Positions 1-5,445 of a stretch of 5,445 nucleotides of DNA are shown piece by piece. Below the pieces are notes generated by a model. It saw nothing but the letters and a program-made list of their open reading frames with translations, did not search any database and was not told where the DNA came from. The stretch's first letter is position 1, and every line of letters starts with the position of its first letter. The position numbers were made by a program, and so were the translations under genes. This DNA comes from an uncultured Bacteroidales bacterium (GTDB taxonomy: Bacteria > Bacteroidota > Bacteroidia > Bacteroidales > UBA932), in contig UQWT01000083.1 of the NCBI GenBank assembly GCA_900544815.1, forward strand, positions 1 through 5,445, given 5' to 3'.

Positions 1-266
1 ATATGAGATGAAGCTGCTGCCATAACTCCCTCATGTTTGTCTAAAAGACCGTCTATCACAGTTGCATTGGTCTGTGTACCACCAACAAGGAAAAATACCT
101 TTCCCTCTTTCTCTTGCAGACCACACGCGCTAAGAATCAACCTTTTTGCGTTTTCTGTATGGCAGTCATTACCATAGCCTTGTGTCTGTTCCATATTGGT
201 TTCAACAAGGCGTTGCATAATCAGAGGATGTGCTCCCTCCATATAATCTGTATCAAAATGTAACAT
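1..266 (-). CDS. Threonine aldolase-family PLP-dependent enzyme (N-terminal part)
   Basis: This is the first 88 residues of a leftward gene cut by the window edge. The protein begins MLHFDTDYMEGAHPLIMQRL and continues with VETNMEQTQGYG and FLVGGTQTNATV. This pattern (DYMEGAHP near the N-terminus, ETN.EQT.GYG, then a GGTQTN loop at residues 62-67 that would hold the PLP phosphate) is typical of fold-type I enzymes annotated as low-specificity L-threonine aldolase or beta-eliminating lyase. These are cytosolic enzymes that cleave threonine or allo-threonine to glycine and acetaldehyde. The family is usually about 340 residues, so roughly a quarter is seen, and the catalytic lysine lies outside the window. 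The ATG at 266 is chosen because the family starts just before the (F/Y).(S/C/T)DYMEGAHP segment and a promoter element lies about 24 bp upstream. It is divergent from the recombinase and shows no functional link to it; it is probably the flanking host gene. The exact substrate cannot be told from this fragment. Confidence 0.9.
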   Translation of the reverse strand, partial: MLHFDTDYMEGAHPLIMQRLVETNMEQTQGYGNDCHTENAKRLILSACGLQEKEGKVFFLVGGTQTNATVIDGLLDKHEGVMAAASSH

Positions 267-289
267 AGAGCTTTATCTTTTTGTAGCTG

Positions 290-297
290 CAAAGATA
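290..297 (-). promoter_or_regulatory. Bacteroides-type -7 element for the threonine aldolase gene
   Basis: The minus strand reads TATCTTTG, a full match to the Bacteroidetes -7 consensus TAnnTTTG, ending 23 bp before the ATG at 266. A convincing TTTG -33 element at the expected 19-21 bp distance is not present; GTGC lies there. Position and match to the -7 consensus support it as the promoter of the leftward gene, with a short A-rich leader (AAAAAGATAAAG) in place of a strong Shine-Dalgarno sequence. Confidence 0.55.
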
Positions 298-336
298 TGA
301 TATAAACCAATAATTTGCACATTACTTGGCAAAACA

Positions 337-402
337 AATAGAGTCCACTTATTCCGTTTTTCGCAGCAATAAAATGCCCACTTATTCTATTTGGACTTTA
401 TT
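337..402. repeat. Imperfect 11-bp inverted repeat flanking a 44-bp spacer
   Basis: AATAGAGTCCA at 337-347 is the inverse of TGGACTTTATT at 392-402, with 10 of 11 positions agreeing. Inside it lie two direct copies of CCACTTATTC. It could be an operator or an accessory recombinase-binding site. It could also be chance in AT-rich DNA. Confidence 0.4.
345..387 (+). repeat. Direct repeat CCACTTATTC, two copies 33 bp apart
   Basis: CCACTTATTC occurs at 345-354 and 378-387. The start-to-start distance of 33 bp is close to three helical turns, which would place both copies on the same face of DNA. That fits cooperative protein binding, although two 10-bp copies are weak evidence on their own. Confidence 0.45.
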
Positions 403-467
403 TCCCGACAAAGTAGTTTATTTACAGAATTGAATGATGTTTTACATCAAACGACTAAAATGTAACA

Positions 468-540
468 ATATAGAAGTTTCCTTTCCGGTAAAATATAGCC
501 AAAGCTAACGCCAACGCCAAAGCTCAATTATATAGAAGTT
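468..540 (+). repeat. Direct repeat ATATAGAAGTT, two copies 62 bp apart
   Basis: ATATAGAAGTT occurs at 468-478 and 530-540. In both copies it is preceded by an A/T-rich CAAT or CAATT and followed by T or G, then C and a T-rich run. The start-to-start spacing of 62 bp is close to six helical turns. The pair encloses the AACGCC/GCCAAAGCT repeat block. Both lie 100-175 bp before the recombinase start and may bind a regulator or the recombinase itself. Confidence 0.45.
498..524 (+). repeat. Short repeat block: GCCAAAGCT twice around tandem AACGCC
   Basis: GCCAAAGCT occurs at 498-506 and 516-524, and AACGCC is repeated in tandem at 507-512 and 513-518, making a compact 27-bp block. It is more GC-rich than its surroundings. 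The first GCCAAAGCT extended by one base also gives the leftward TAnnTTTG match. Function is unknown. Confidence 0.45.
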
Positions 541-641
541 GCATTTACAAAATCAAAAGTTGTTCGGAAAATGCCATTCTGCATTCGGTTTGCTGTTTAC
601 TTTAATTTGTCTTTACTATAGACTACTAAAATTAAAATGTA

Positions 642-1556
642 ATGAAACAGAAAAGATTAAAACGAGAAGATAAGAAACTCACGCTCTTTACATTTGCACA
701 AAACATTGCCAATGAATTGGAGCTTGCCGGAAGAGAGAGAACAAAAGAGGTCTATTTTTCCGCCATAAACAGTTTTAAGGAGTTTAGAAAAGGTAAGGAC
801 ATAACTTTTGATATGTTAAGCAATGGTCTTATGCTCTCATACGAATCTTATTTAAGAGACAAGGGGTTGTGTTCTAATACTTCATCATTTTACATTCGTG
901 CAATACGAGCTATCTACAAAAAGGCAGTAGACAGAGGTTTGGTTGTACAGTCATTCCCATTTAAAGGAGTTTACACGGGCGTTGATGAAACTGTAAAAAG
1001 GGCGCTTAAGATAGAGTTGCTTAAAAAGATAAAGCATCTTCACCTGTCGGGAAGCTTGCAGTTTGCCAGGGATATTTTCCTGTTTAGTTTTTATACAAGA
1101 GGGATGTCTTTTGTTGATATGGCATTTTTAAAGAGAGATAATCTTGCAGATGGGGTTCTACACTACAGAAGAAGAAAAACAGGAAAGCTCATCTCCGTAA
1201 AATGGGAGGATTGTATGCAGGATATAGTTGATAAATATGGAGATGCAGAGTCTCAATACCTGCTGCCTCTCATTAGTGAGAATACAACTAATATAAGGCA
1301 GTCTTACCTAAATGCCGCACACACTATAAACAGAAATCTTAAAATTATAGGGAAAATGTTGTTAATAAGACACTCATTAACAATGTACGTTGCAAGACAT
1401 ACATGGGCAACATTGGCAAAGAACAATGATATACCAATTTATATAATCAGTGAAAGTTTGGGGCACGAAAGCATAAAAACCACACAGATTTATTTAGCAT
1501 CTGTAGATAACGTTGCCGTGGACAATGCAAACAAAATACTTATCAATCTCCTATGA
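642..1556 (+). CDS. Tyrosine site-specific recombinase, probable DNA invertase
   Basis: This is a complete 304-aa tyrosine recombinase. An N-terminal SAM-like core-binding domain spans about residues 12-110 (YLRDKGLCSNTSSFYIRAIRAIYKKA is its typical end). The catalytic domain follows from about 118. Visible catalytic positions are Arg153 (YTRGMSFVD), a beta-hairpin lysine in KTGK (179-182), Arg252, His275 (LGHES) and the nucleophile Tyr284 (TTQIYLAS). The usual HxxR box reads Y249-V-A-R252, a substitution common in the Bacteroidetes branch of this family. There is no extended arm-binding domain, and the length is usual for Bacteroides recombinases that invert nearby promoters. The ATG at 642 is chosen because it gives a short basic N-terminus and follows an A-rich leader. 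A pair of 22-bp inverted repeats lies 20 bp downstream, which makes these its likely substrate. Integration of a mobile element is the alternative, but no other element genes or att duplication are seen. Confidence 0.92.
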   Translation: MKQKRLKREDKKLTLFTFAQNIANELELAGRERTKEVYFSAINSFKEFRKGKDITFDMLSNGLMLSYESYLRDKGLCSNTSSFYIRAIRAIYKKAVDRGLVVQSFPFKGVYTGVDETVKRALKIELLKKIKHLHLSGSLQFARDIFLFSFYTRGMSFVDMAFLKRDNLADGVLHYRRRKTGKLISVKWEDCMQDIVDKYGDAESQYLLPLISENTTNIRQSYLNAAHTINRNLKIIGKMLLIRHSLTMYVARHTWATLAKNNDIPIYIISESLGHESIKTTQIYLASVDNVAVDNANKILINLL

Positions 1557-1575
1557 AACAATAATAGTACATAAT

Positions 1576-1597
1576 ACCTCTCTTTGCAAGAGAGGTA
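1576..1597 (+). repeat. Left inverted repeat of the invertible segment
   Basis: The arm is made of half-site ACCTCTC, central TTTGCAA and half-site GAGAGGT, plus an A at 1597. Its 22 bases are the exact reverse complement of 1727-1748. The two half-sites are themselves inverted copies, so the arm looks like a tyrosine recombinase core site: two binding half-sites around a 7-bp spacer where strands would be exchanged. As RNA or single-stranded DNA it could also fold into a 9-10-bp stem with a 3-base loop; no T-run follows, so it is not a standard terminator. Confidence 0.93.
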
Positions 1598-1607
1598 CAT
1601 AGCAATA

Positions 1608-1639
1608 CAAAGTTAACATTTTAATAACTATAAAGCAAA
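1608..1639 (-). promoter_or_regulatory. Leftward promoter inside the invertible segment
   Basis: On the minus strand TTTG (1639-1636, -33 element) is followed after 20 bp by TAACTTTG (1615-1608, -7 element), matching the Bacteroidetes promoter consensus TTTG, 19-21 bp, TAnnTTTG at every defined position. Transcription would start near 1604-1598 and run left through the left repeat and antisense into the 3' end of the recombinase gene. After inversion the elements would fall at about 1685-1688 and 1709-1716 on the plus strand, reading into the membrane protein and tubulin-like genes. Confidence 0.85.
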
Positions 1640-1726
1640 ATGACAATCTTTAATTTTAACACAATTGCCGTTATCAAATATTTAATTGTATCGTAATTAT
1701 TTAAAATATAGCCGTTTATGCAATAA

Positions 1727-1748
1727 TACCTCTCTTGCAAAGAGAGGT
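1727..1748 (-). repeat. Right inverted repeat of the invertible segment
   Basis: On the plus strand this arm is T, half-site ACCTCTC, central TTGCAAA and half-site GAGAGGT. It is the exact reverse complement of 1576-1597. Outside the arm proper, the left shoulder (ATAAT) is the same as at the left site in direct orientation, so only the 7-bp centre and one outer base define polarity. The downstream operon's first possible start codon (TTG 1748) overlaps its last base. The AGAGAGG in it resembles a Shine-Dalgarno sequence, but would be paired inside the arm's own hairpin in RNA. Confidence 0.93.
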
Positions 1749-1777
1749 TGATACTGAATTCAAACTATGATGACTTT

Positions 1778-2320
1778 ATGATATTGTTAGGCAATATATT
1801 TCTTGTTGTTGTCCTTGGTCTGCTGTTGTCTTTGGCGGTGGTAGTATTAATCTATTTGTTGTTACGAGGTCTGTACCGGTCATATTATCCAACACCACTT
1901 GGACTAATGGTCTTCTTTGTGTTGTTTGTTGTTCTGTTTTTTGAGGGGGCATTTATGACAGGGGCAATATATGCAAAGGGGTATGTAAAGGATGTTAAAA
2001 ATTTTATTGAGGCCAACTACAGTAAAGACGAGCCAAATAATCATGGAGCTACTTATTATATTACAAACGAAGTAGTTAAAGAGATAGAGAATCAGTTTCC
2101 TGCATTAGAGTCGTATATATCATACATAAAGGATGATGATACAAATACCAATATCATGTCCAAAATAGATTCTGCAAGGAGATGGTTTAACAGATACATT
2201 GGAAAGAGGGTAATGGCAATAGTTATAATATCTGTCATTGGCGGATTCTTGGCCGGTATATTCAGACGAAAATACAGACCGGGTTACAGCCATGCAGAGT
2301 ATGAAATGTATGATGGATAG
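1778..2320 (+). CDS. Small membrane protein with three predicted helices, first gene of the operon
   Basis: I do not recognise a named family. From the ATG at 1778 the protein has 180 residues; an in-frame TTG at 1748 would add ten (MILNSNYDDF). The ATG is preferred because the TTG lies inside the inverted repeat, but no strong ribosome site supports either. Using the 180-residue numbering, there is a long hydrophobic helix at about 3-29, a basic turn (RGLYRSYY), a second helix at about 41-66 (LGLMVFFVLFVVLFFEGAF), a polar loop of about 75 residues, a third helix at about 144-162 (VMAIVIISVIGGFLAGIF) and a basic tail (RRKYRPG). The positive-inside pattern predicts an outside N-terminus, a periplasmic loop and a cytoplasmic C-terminus. 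The gene stops 46 bp before the tubulin-like gene and no promoter is seen between them, so they are likely cotranscribed. It may be the membrane anchor or partner of the tubulin-like protein; that role is inferred from context only. Confidence 0.8.
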   Translation: MILLGNIFLVVVLGLLLSLAVVVLIYLLLRGLYRSYYPTPLGLMVFFVLFVVLFFEGAFMTGAIYAKGYVKDVKNFIEANYSKDEPNNHGATYYITNEVVKEIENQFPALESYISYIKDDDTNTNIMSKIDSARRWFNRYIGKRVMAIVIISVIGGFLAGIFRRKYRPGYSHAEYEMYDG

Positions 2321-2366
2321 ACAACTCAAAAAAGGATAATAAAATAATTTAAAGATATATAAGCTT

Positions 2367-5300
2367 ATGTTATCAGTTAGTGAAAACCATGTATTTATCG
2401 GTATAGGCGGTACCGGAGGAAAGGTTTTAAAAGCAATAAGAAAACGGCTGTTTCAAGAGACAACAGAGGAAGAGCGTGGCAAACTTCCGTTAGGATTTAT
2501 CTATGTGGATTCAAGCATGGAGATGATGAATCCAAAAGATACGACATGGAAAGTTTTAGGTGGTAATTCGCAATTAGGAGAAGATAGCTTTCTATATATA
2601 AGGAGTGCAAAATTAAGCGATCAGTTAGAAAATGTGGATAACTATCCCGGTATTAGCAGTTGGATTGGTAGTAAGAAAATATGGAAGAATATAGTAGGGA
2701 ATGTAGGCGATGATGGAGCTGCTGCCCAAAAAAGAAGATTGGGCCGTTTTCTTTTTGCATGCAGTGTAAATGAGTATGAGGCTATTTTAAAGAATCAGGT
2801 GCAGAGAGTGAAAGAGATAAGCGGAAACACAGATGTTACATTCCATGTATTTGCAGGTTTGGCAGGTGGTACAGGCTCCGGTTCTGTAGTTGATTTGGTA
2901 GCGCAGACCAGAAAGCATTATATCCCTAACCCTACAAGCGGGCTTAACTACAAGATTATATTATACTGTCAGATTCCGGAGCAATCACCACTTCCAAACT
3001 GGGACAAAGGGGCATATCATGCCAATGGATTTGCTGCATTGACAGAACTGAATGCTTTTAAGGTCAGACAATTCATACCAAGTGATGTAAGCGGCCAGTT
3101 TGACAAAGTTCCATACGACGGGAACGATTTCTTTAATGCATGTTTCCTATACACTAATGCTAACGAGAGCGGTAAAACGGTTAATACAGAAGAAGATCTT
3201 CCGGAAATAGTAAGAGATTATGTATATCATTATATAACACTTTCCGGAGATTCCAGTAGTTATGTTCGTGATTTTAAAGATTGTTACTCTACCGAAAATG
3301 TAGATCCAAAAGATGAGTATGATGAAAATGCAGTTGATTCAGACCTCAAGATTCCGGTAAGGAGCAAAGTCTTCAAATCATTAGGAATTAAGAGAATTGT
3401 TAATCCGGAGGAGGAGATAAAGGAGTACCTTACATATAGTTTTGCCCTTCAAGCATTATGCAGAATAAGATTCAATAATTGGTCAGATGAATTGGGGTAC
3501 AGAGATGAGGCACTACCCGAGGATTACAGATCTATGGTCTTTGATAACAAGCAGTTCCTTAAGAGTGTATGCCTTACTGATGATCATCTTATGCTCTCTC
3601 TACCTGTTTTGGAGAGTGAGACAGAGCAGCATTGGAAAACATTTGTAGATGATTGGGAGGCGATAATGCCAATTATAGGGGATTCATCATGGAATAATAA
3701 TCCCGACAATGCGTTGCAGGAGATGGCAAGGCTTTGCCAGGACAGATTTGAGAAGAAGTTCAGAAATAACGGAGTGCCAAATTTCTTCTCAGTAAAACTT
3801 AAGTCTAAGAGTGAGCATGCAAAACAGATAGCCGCTCTCATAGAGAAAAATCTGTTTGAGCAGTGGAAGAGCGGAGAACGTCCGTTGTACGGAATAGCAC
3901 GTTTGGTTGCTACCATATCTGAATATGTTGATGAAAGCTCTAAGAGATTGCAAAAAAGGATTATTGACAATGAGACCAAACTGAACGATCTTTTGGATAA
4001 AAAGACAAGAAATGAACAGGAGTGGGGTAAGGTTGGCTTCTTTGGAAAACATCTGCTTGGAAGCAGAAAGGATCTTCATGCCAATCATATTCCTCTTATG
4101 AAAAAAATCTATATCCTTAAAACAGAGTTGGAGGGGCTTCATTTTGCCAAAGCACTTATTATGGATTTAAGTATGGAGGTAAGCAGTTTGAGCGACAGTA
4201 TAAATGAGATGAACGAACGATTCAACACCGCGATTAAAGAGACGAAAAATAATATTAATATAAGATGTGTAGAGGAAAATACAGAGGAAAATTCCCAAAA
4301 TGCGGTTGTAAGATACTATGACCCTGCGTTGGTAAGAGCTGTTACAAAAGTTTTGTGCTCATTAAAACAATACCAGAACGACCAATCCAAATCTGTCATA
4401 ATGAGCATAGCCAATGTATGTGGTGCGGAATGCTCTTTTAATAAATTGGAGGAGAAGGTAAGCAAAGATGTTATTGTATCTATTTTAGAGAAGAGCTGCA
4501 GTGAGGCTGCTATATATGCCCATAATGATTTTGTTCAGAGCAACAGCAAGAAGGGTATATTGGGCAAAAATATAATAGACCAATTGTATGAGAAGTATGG
4601 TTCATCTGAACAATCTGACGAACTTAAGGCTTTTGTCAATAAGATGATGAAATCGGCAGGAACATATTTGACTTTTGACAGTTCGGAAACCACGAGACAT
4701 CTTAGCAATAACGTAGCCCCATACCCGGGAAAAAATATAATGTTCCGCTCTACACTTATAAGTATACCTTCTGTTGCAGACAAAAATAAAGAGGCTTTTT
4801 TAAATAGGTTAATTGAAGCATTTAAATCTGCTACAGATGGGTACAGAAAGATTGGCTTAGACTTGAGCAGCACCAAAAAGAATGAGATCACAATAATGAA
4901 TCTTACATACTGTTTCCCATTAAGGACAGTGAATGATCTTAAAATATTGAAGCAGAAGTACGATTTGATGGTGAATGATCCGCAGCAGGGCGAGATAAAC
5001 AGATTGGTGCTGCACTTGGAGGGTGATGGTACACAATATCCGCCTCTCTTTGTGGAGAAATTCAGGCCCGAGAACTACCTTAAGGAGATGCTACTTGGCG
5101 TTGCAATGGGACTTATAAGTTATCAGGAGATAAATGATGGAACAGGCATAAAGTATTATGCCCAGCTTAAGGTTGACGATATGGGATTTACTCTTCCTCC
5201 TGTAGCGTATTGCAAAAAAATATCTGAGTTGCACGAATGTGAGAATGTTAAAAAAGCGGATATTCTTACCCTCAAGGATGATATAGACGCAAAGATGCAG

Positions 5301-5445
5301 AATGAGTATCTGCATGTTACGGCAAAAGCGGAACTGTCTAAAAAGGTTGTGGAACTCGCAAATATGGTATTGGGCGAGAGAAAGAACAATATATCAGATC
5401 CTGTATACAAAAAATATCTTGATGTATGCAAGGCCCTTGCAACAG
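2367..5445 (+). CDS. Large tubulin/FtsZ-like superfamily protein (N-terminal 1026 residues, right end cut off)
   Basis: The frame is open from the ATG at 2367 to the window edge with no stop. The N-terminus has the tubulin/FtsZ-type nucleotide fold: HVFIGIGGTGGKVLKAIR at residues 8-25 (first phosphate loop), VGDDGAAAQKRRLGRFLF at 113-130, and FAGLAGGTGSGSVVDL at 162-177 containing the tubulin signature GGTGSG at 167-172. NGFAALTELNAF (220-231) and FFNACFLYTNANESG (255-269) fit the bacterial tubulin-like family (Pfam Tubulin_2/tubulin-like). It should bind and hydrolyse GTP and may polymerise. Beyond about residue 300 is a long region with no known domain that I can name, with charged helical, coiled-coil-like stretches near 519-552 and 578-632. 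At over 1000 residues it is far larger than FtsZ (about 350-450). No signal peptide or membrane helix is visible, so it is cytoplasmic. Large relatives of this type were proposed by Makarova and Koonin (2010) to act in membrane remodelling with membrane and von Willebrand A proteins. The upstream membrane protein fits this. FtsZ itself and plasmid TubZ are ruled out by size and context. Confidence 0.88.
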   Translation, partial: MLSVSENHVFIGIGGTGGKVLKAIRKRLFQETTEEERGKLPLGFIYVDSSMEMMNPKDTTWKVLGGNSQLGEDSFLYIRSAKLSDQLENVDNYPGISSWIGSKKIWKNIVGNVGDDGAAAQKRRLGRFLFACSVNEYEAILKNQVQRVKEISGNTDVTFHVFAGLAGGTGSGSVVDLVAQTRKHYIPNPTSGLNYKIILYCQIPEQSPLPNWDKGAYHANGFAALTELNAFKVRQFIPSDVSGQFDKVPYDGNDFFNACFLYTNANESGKTVNTEEDLPEIVRDYVYHYITLSGDSSSYVRDFKDCYSTENVDPKDEYDENAVDSDLKIPVRSKVFKSLGIKRIVNPEEEIKEYLTYSFALQALCRIRFNNWSDELGYRDEALPEDYRSMVFDNKQFLKSVCLTDDHLMLSLPVLESETEQHWKTFVDDWEAIMPIIGDSSWNNNPDNALQEMARLCQDRFEKKFRNNGVPNFFSVKLKSKSEHAKQIAALIEKNLFEQWKSGERPLYGIARLVATISEYVDESSKRLQKRIIDNETKLNDLLDKKTRNEQEWGKVGFFGKHLLGSRKDLHANHIPLMKKIYILKTELEGLHFAKALIMDLSMEVSSLSDSINEMNERFNTAIKETKNNINIRCVEENTEENSQNAVVRYYDPALVRAVTKVLCSLKQYQNDQSKSVIMSIANVCGAECSFNKLEEKVSKDVIVSILEKSCSEAAIYAHNDFVQSNSKKGILGKNIIDQLYEKYGSSEQSDELKAFVNKMMKSAGTYLTFDSSETTRHLSNNVAPYPGKNIMFRSTLISIPSVADKNKEAFLNRLIEAFKSATDGYRKIGLDLSSTKKNEITIMNLTYCFPLRTVNDLKILKQKYDLMVNDPQQGEINRLVLHLEGDGTQYPPLFVEKFRPENYLKEMLLGVAMGLISYQEINDGTGIKYYAQLKVDDMGFTLPPVAYCKKISELHECENVKKADILTLKDDIDAKMQNEYLHVTAKAELSKKVVELANMVLGERKNNISDPVYKKYLDVCKALAT

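Larger units (their letters stand above)
267..641. other. Intergenic region between divergent genes, rich in short repeats
   Basis: These 375 bp separate the leftward aldolase gene from the rightward recombinase gene. No credible coding sequence is seen in either direction. It holds the aldolase -7 element, a second leftward TAnnTTTG match (TAGCTTTG, minus strand 507-500, with a weak TTG about 17 bp further upstream), and four sets of short repeats listed separately. Just before the recombinase start is a near-match TTAATTTG at 602-609 (one mismatch to TAnnTTTG, no good -33 element), the best candidate for the recombinase promoter, followed by an A-rich leader. The concentration of repeats beside a recombinase gene suggests a regulatory or accessory protein-binding region, but this is inference. 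Confidence 0.5.
1576..1748. other. Predicted invertible promoter segment (inverton), OFF orientation
   Basis: The 173-bp segment consists of two perfect 22-bp inverted repeats (1576-1597 and 1727-1748) around a 129-bp AT-rich interior. The interior carries a single canonical Bacteroides promoter, on the minus strand. No TTTG occurs on the plus strand of the interior, so no rightward promoter of this class exists in this orientation. A recombinase gene ends 20 bp to the left, and a two-gene operon lacking any other visible promoter begins to the right. Recombinase, inverted repeats and an enclosed promoter is the standard layout of phase-variable promoters in Bacteroides. Inversion itself is inferred, not observed. 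Confidence 0.85.

Noticed and set aside
301..640. CRISPR array or second invertible promoter in the upstream intergenic region
   Set aside because: The repeats are only 9-11 bp, two copies each, without regular spacers, and the inverted pair there is imperfect and encloses no full promoter.
642..1556. Recombinase as the integrase of a prophage, conjugative transposon or integron
   Set aside because: No att duplication, tRNA, excisionase, mobilisation or cassette features are seen, while perfect inverted repeats with an enclosed promoter lie right beside it.
1575..1597. Left repeat hairpin as a Rho-independent terminator of the recombinase gene
   Set aside because: The stem is good, but no T-run follows on either strand, and the sequence is better explained as the inversion site.
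1490..1600. 36-residue minus-strand open frame directly after the leftward promoter (starts MYLSCKER)
   Set aside because: It would be transcribed in the present orientation, but the sequence after the repeat is antisense to the recombinase C-terminus and resembles no known peptide. Most likely a chance frame.
2120..2329. 69-codon minus-strand open frame opposite the membrane protein
   Set aside because: It is fully antisense to a convincing membrane protein gene and has no start signal or family motif of its own.
5043..5052. CCTCTCTTTG inside the tubulin-like gene, matching ten bases of the inversion site
   Set aside because: The second half-site GAGAGGT is missing and it lies in coding sequence, so it is probably a chance half-match and not a second recombination site.
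3584..5431. Several minus-strand open frames of 74-131 codons across the tubulin-like gene
   Set aside because: They lie opposite a continuous 1026-codon frame with clear family motifs, overlap one another and show no recognisable protein features. They are shadows of the plus-strand gene.

Overview
The window looks like chromosomal DNA of a Bacteroidales-type gut bacterium. It is AT-rich, its promoters read TAnnTTTG instead of sigma70 elements, Shine-Dalgarno sequences are weak, and it carries the short tyrosine recombinase type (RGMSFVDMAFL, then YVARHTWATLAK) that is widespread in Bacteroides and relatives. No species can be named from the sequence alone.

Layout from left to right. (1) At 1-266 on the minus strand is the N-terminal 88 residues of a PLP-dependent threonine-aldolase-family enzyme, transcribed leftward. 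(2) At 267-641 is a 375-bp intergenic region with a leftward promoter element and several short repeats. (3) At 642-1556 is a complete 304-aa tyrosine site-specific recombinase. (4) At 1576-1748, starting 20 bp after the recombinase stop, is a 173-bp segment bounded by 22-bp perfect inverted repeats. It contains one strong Bacteroides-type promoter (TTTG, 20-bp gap, TAACTTTG) that points leftward in this sequence. (5) Next is a small membrane protein with three predicted helices (stop at 2320). (6) From 2367 past the right edge is a very large protein of the bacterial tubulin/FtsZ-like superfamily, with GIGGTGG and GGTGSGS nucleotide-binding loops. It is open for 1026 codons.

The main interpretation is a self-contained phase-variation module. 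The recombinase is proposed to flip the adjacent promoter segment and so switch a membrane protein plus tubulin-like GTPase operon on or off. In the orientation given, the only recognisable promoter faces away from the operon and into the 3' end of the recombinase gene, so this sequence appears to show the OFF state. Inversion would put the -33 element near 1685-1688 and the -7 element near 1709-1716, directed at the operon. Large tubulin-like proteins of this kind have been proposed to belong to multicomponent membrane-remodelling systems with membrane proteins, von Willebrand A proteins and GTPases. Further subunits would be expected to the right of the window. The inverted repeats and promoter are directly visible. 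The switching and the function of the operon are inferred.
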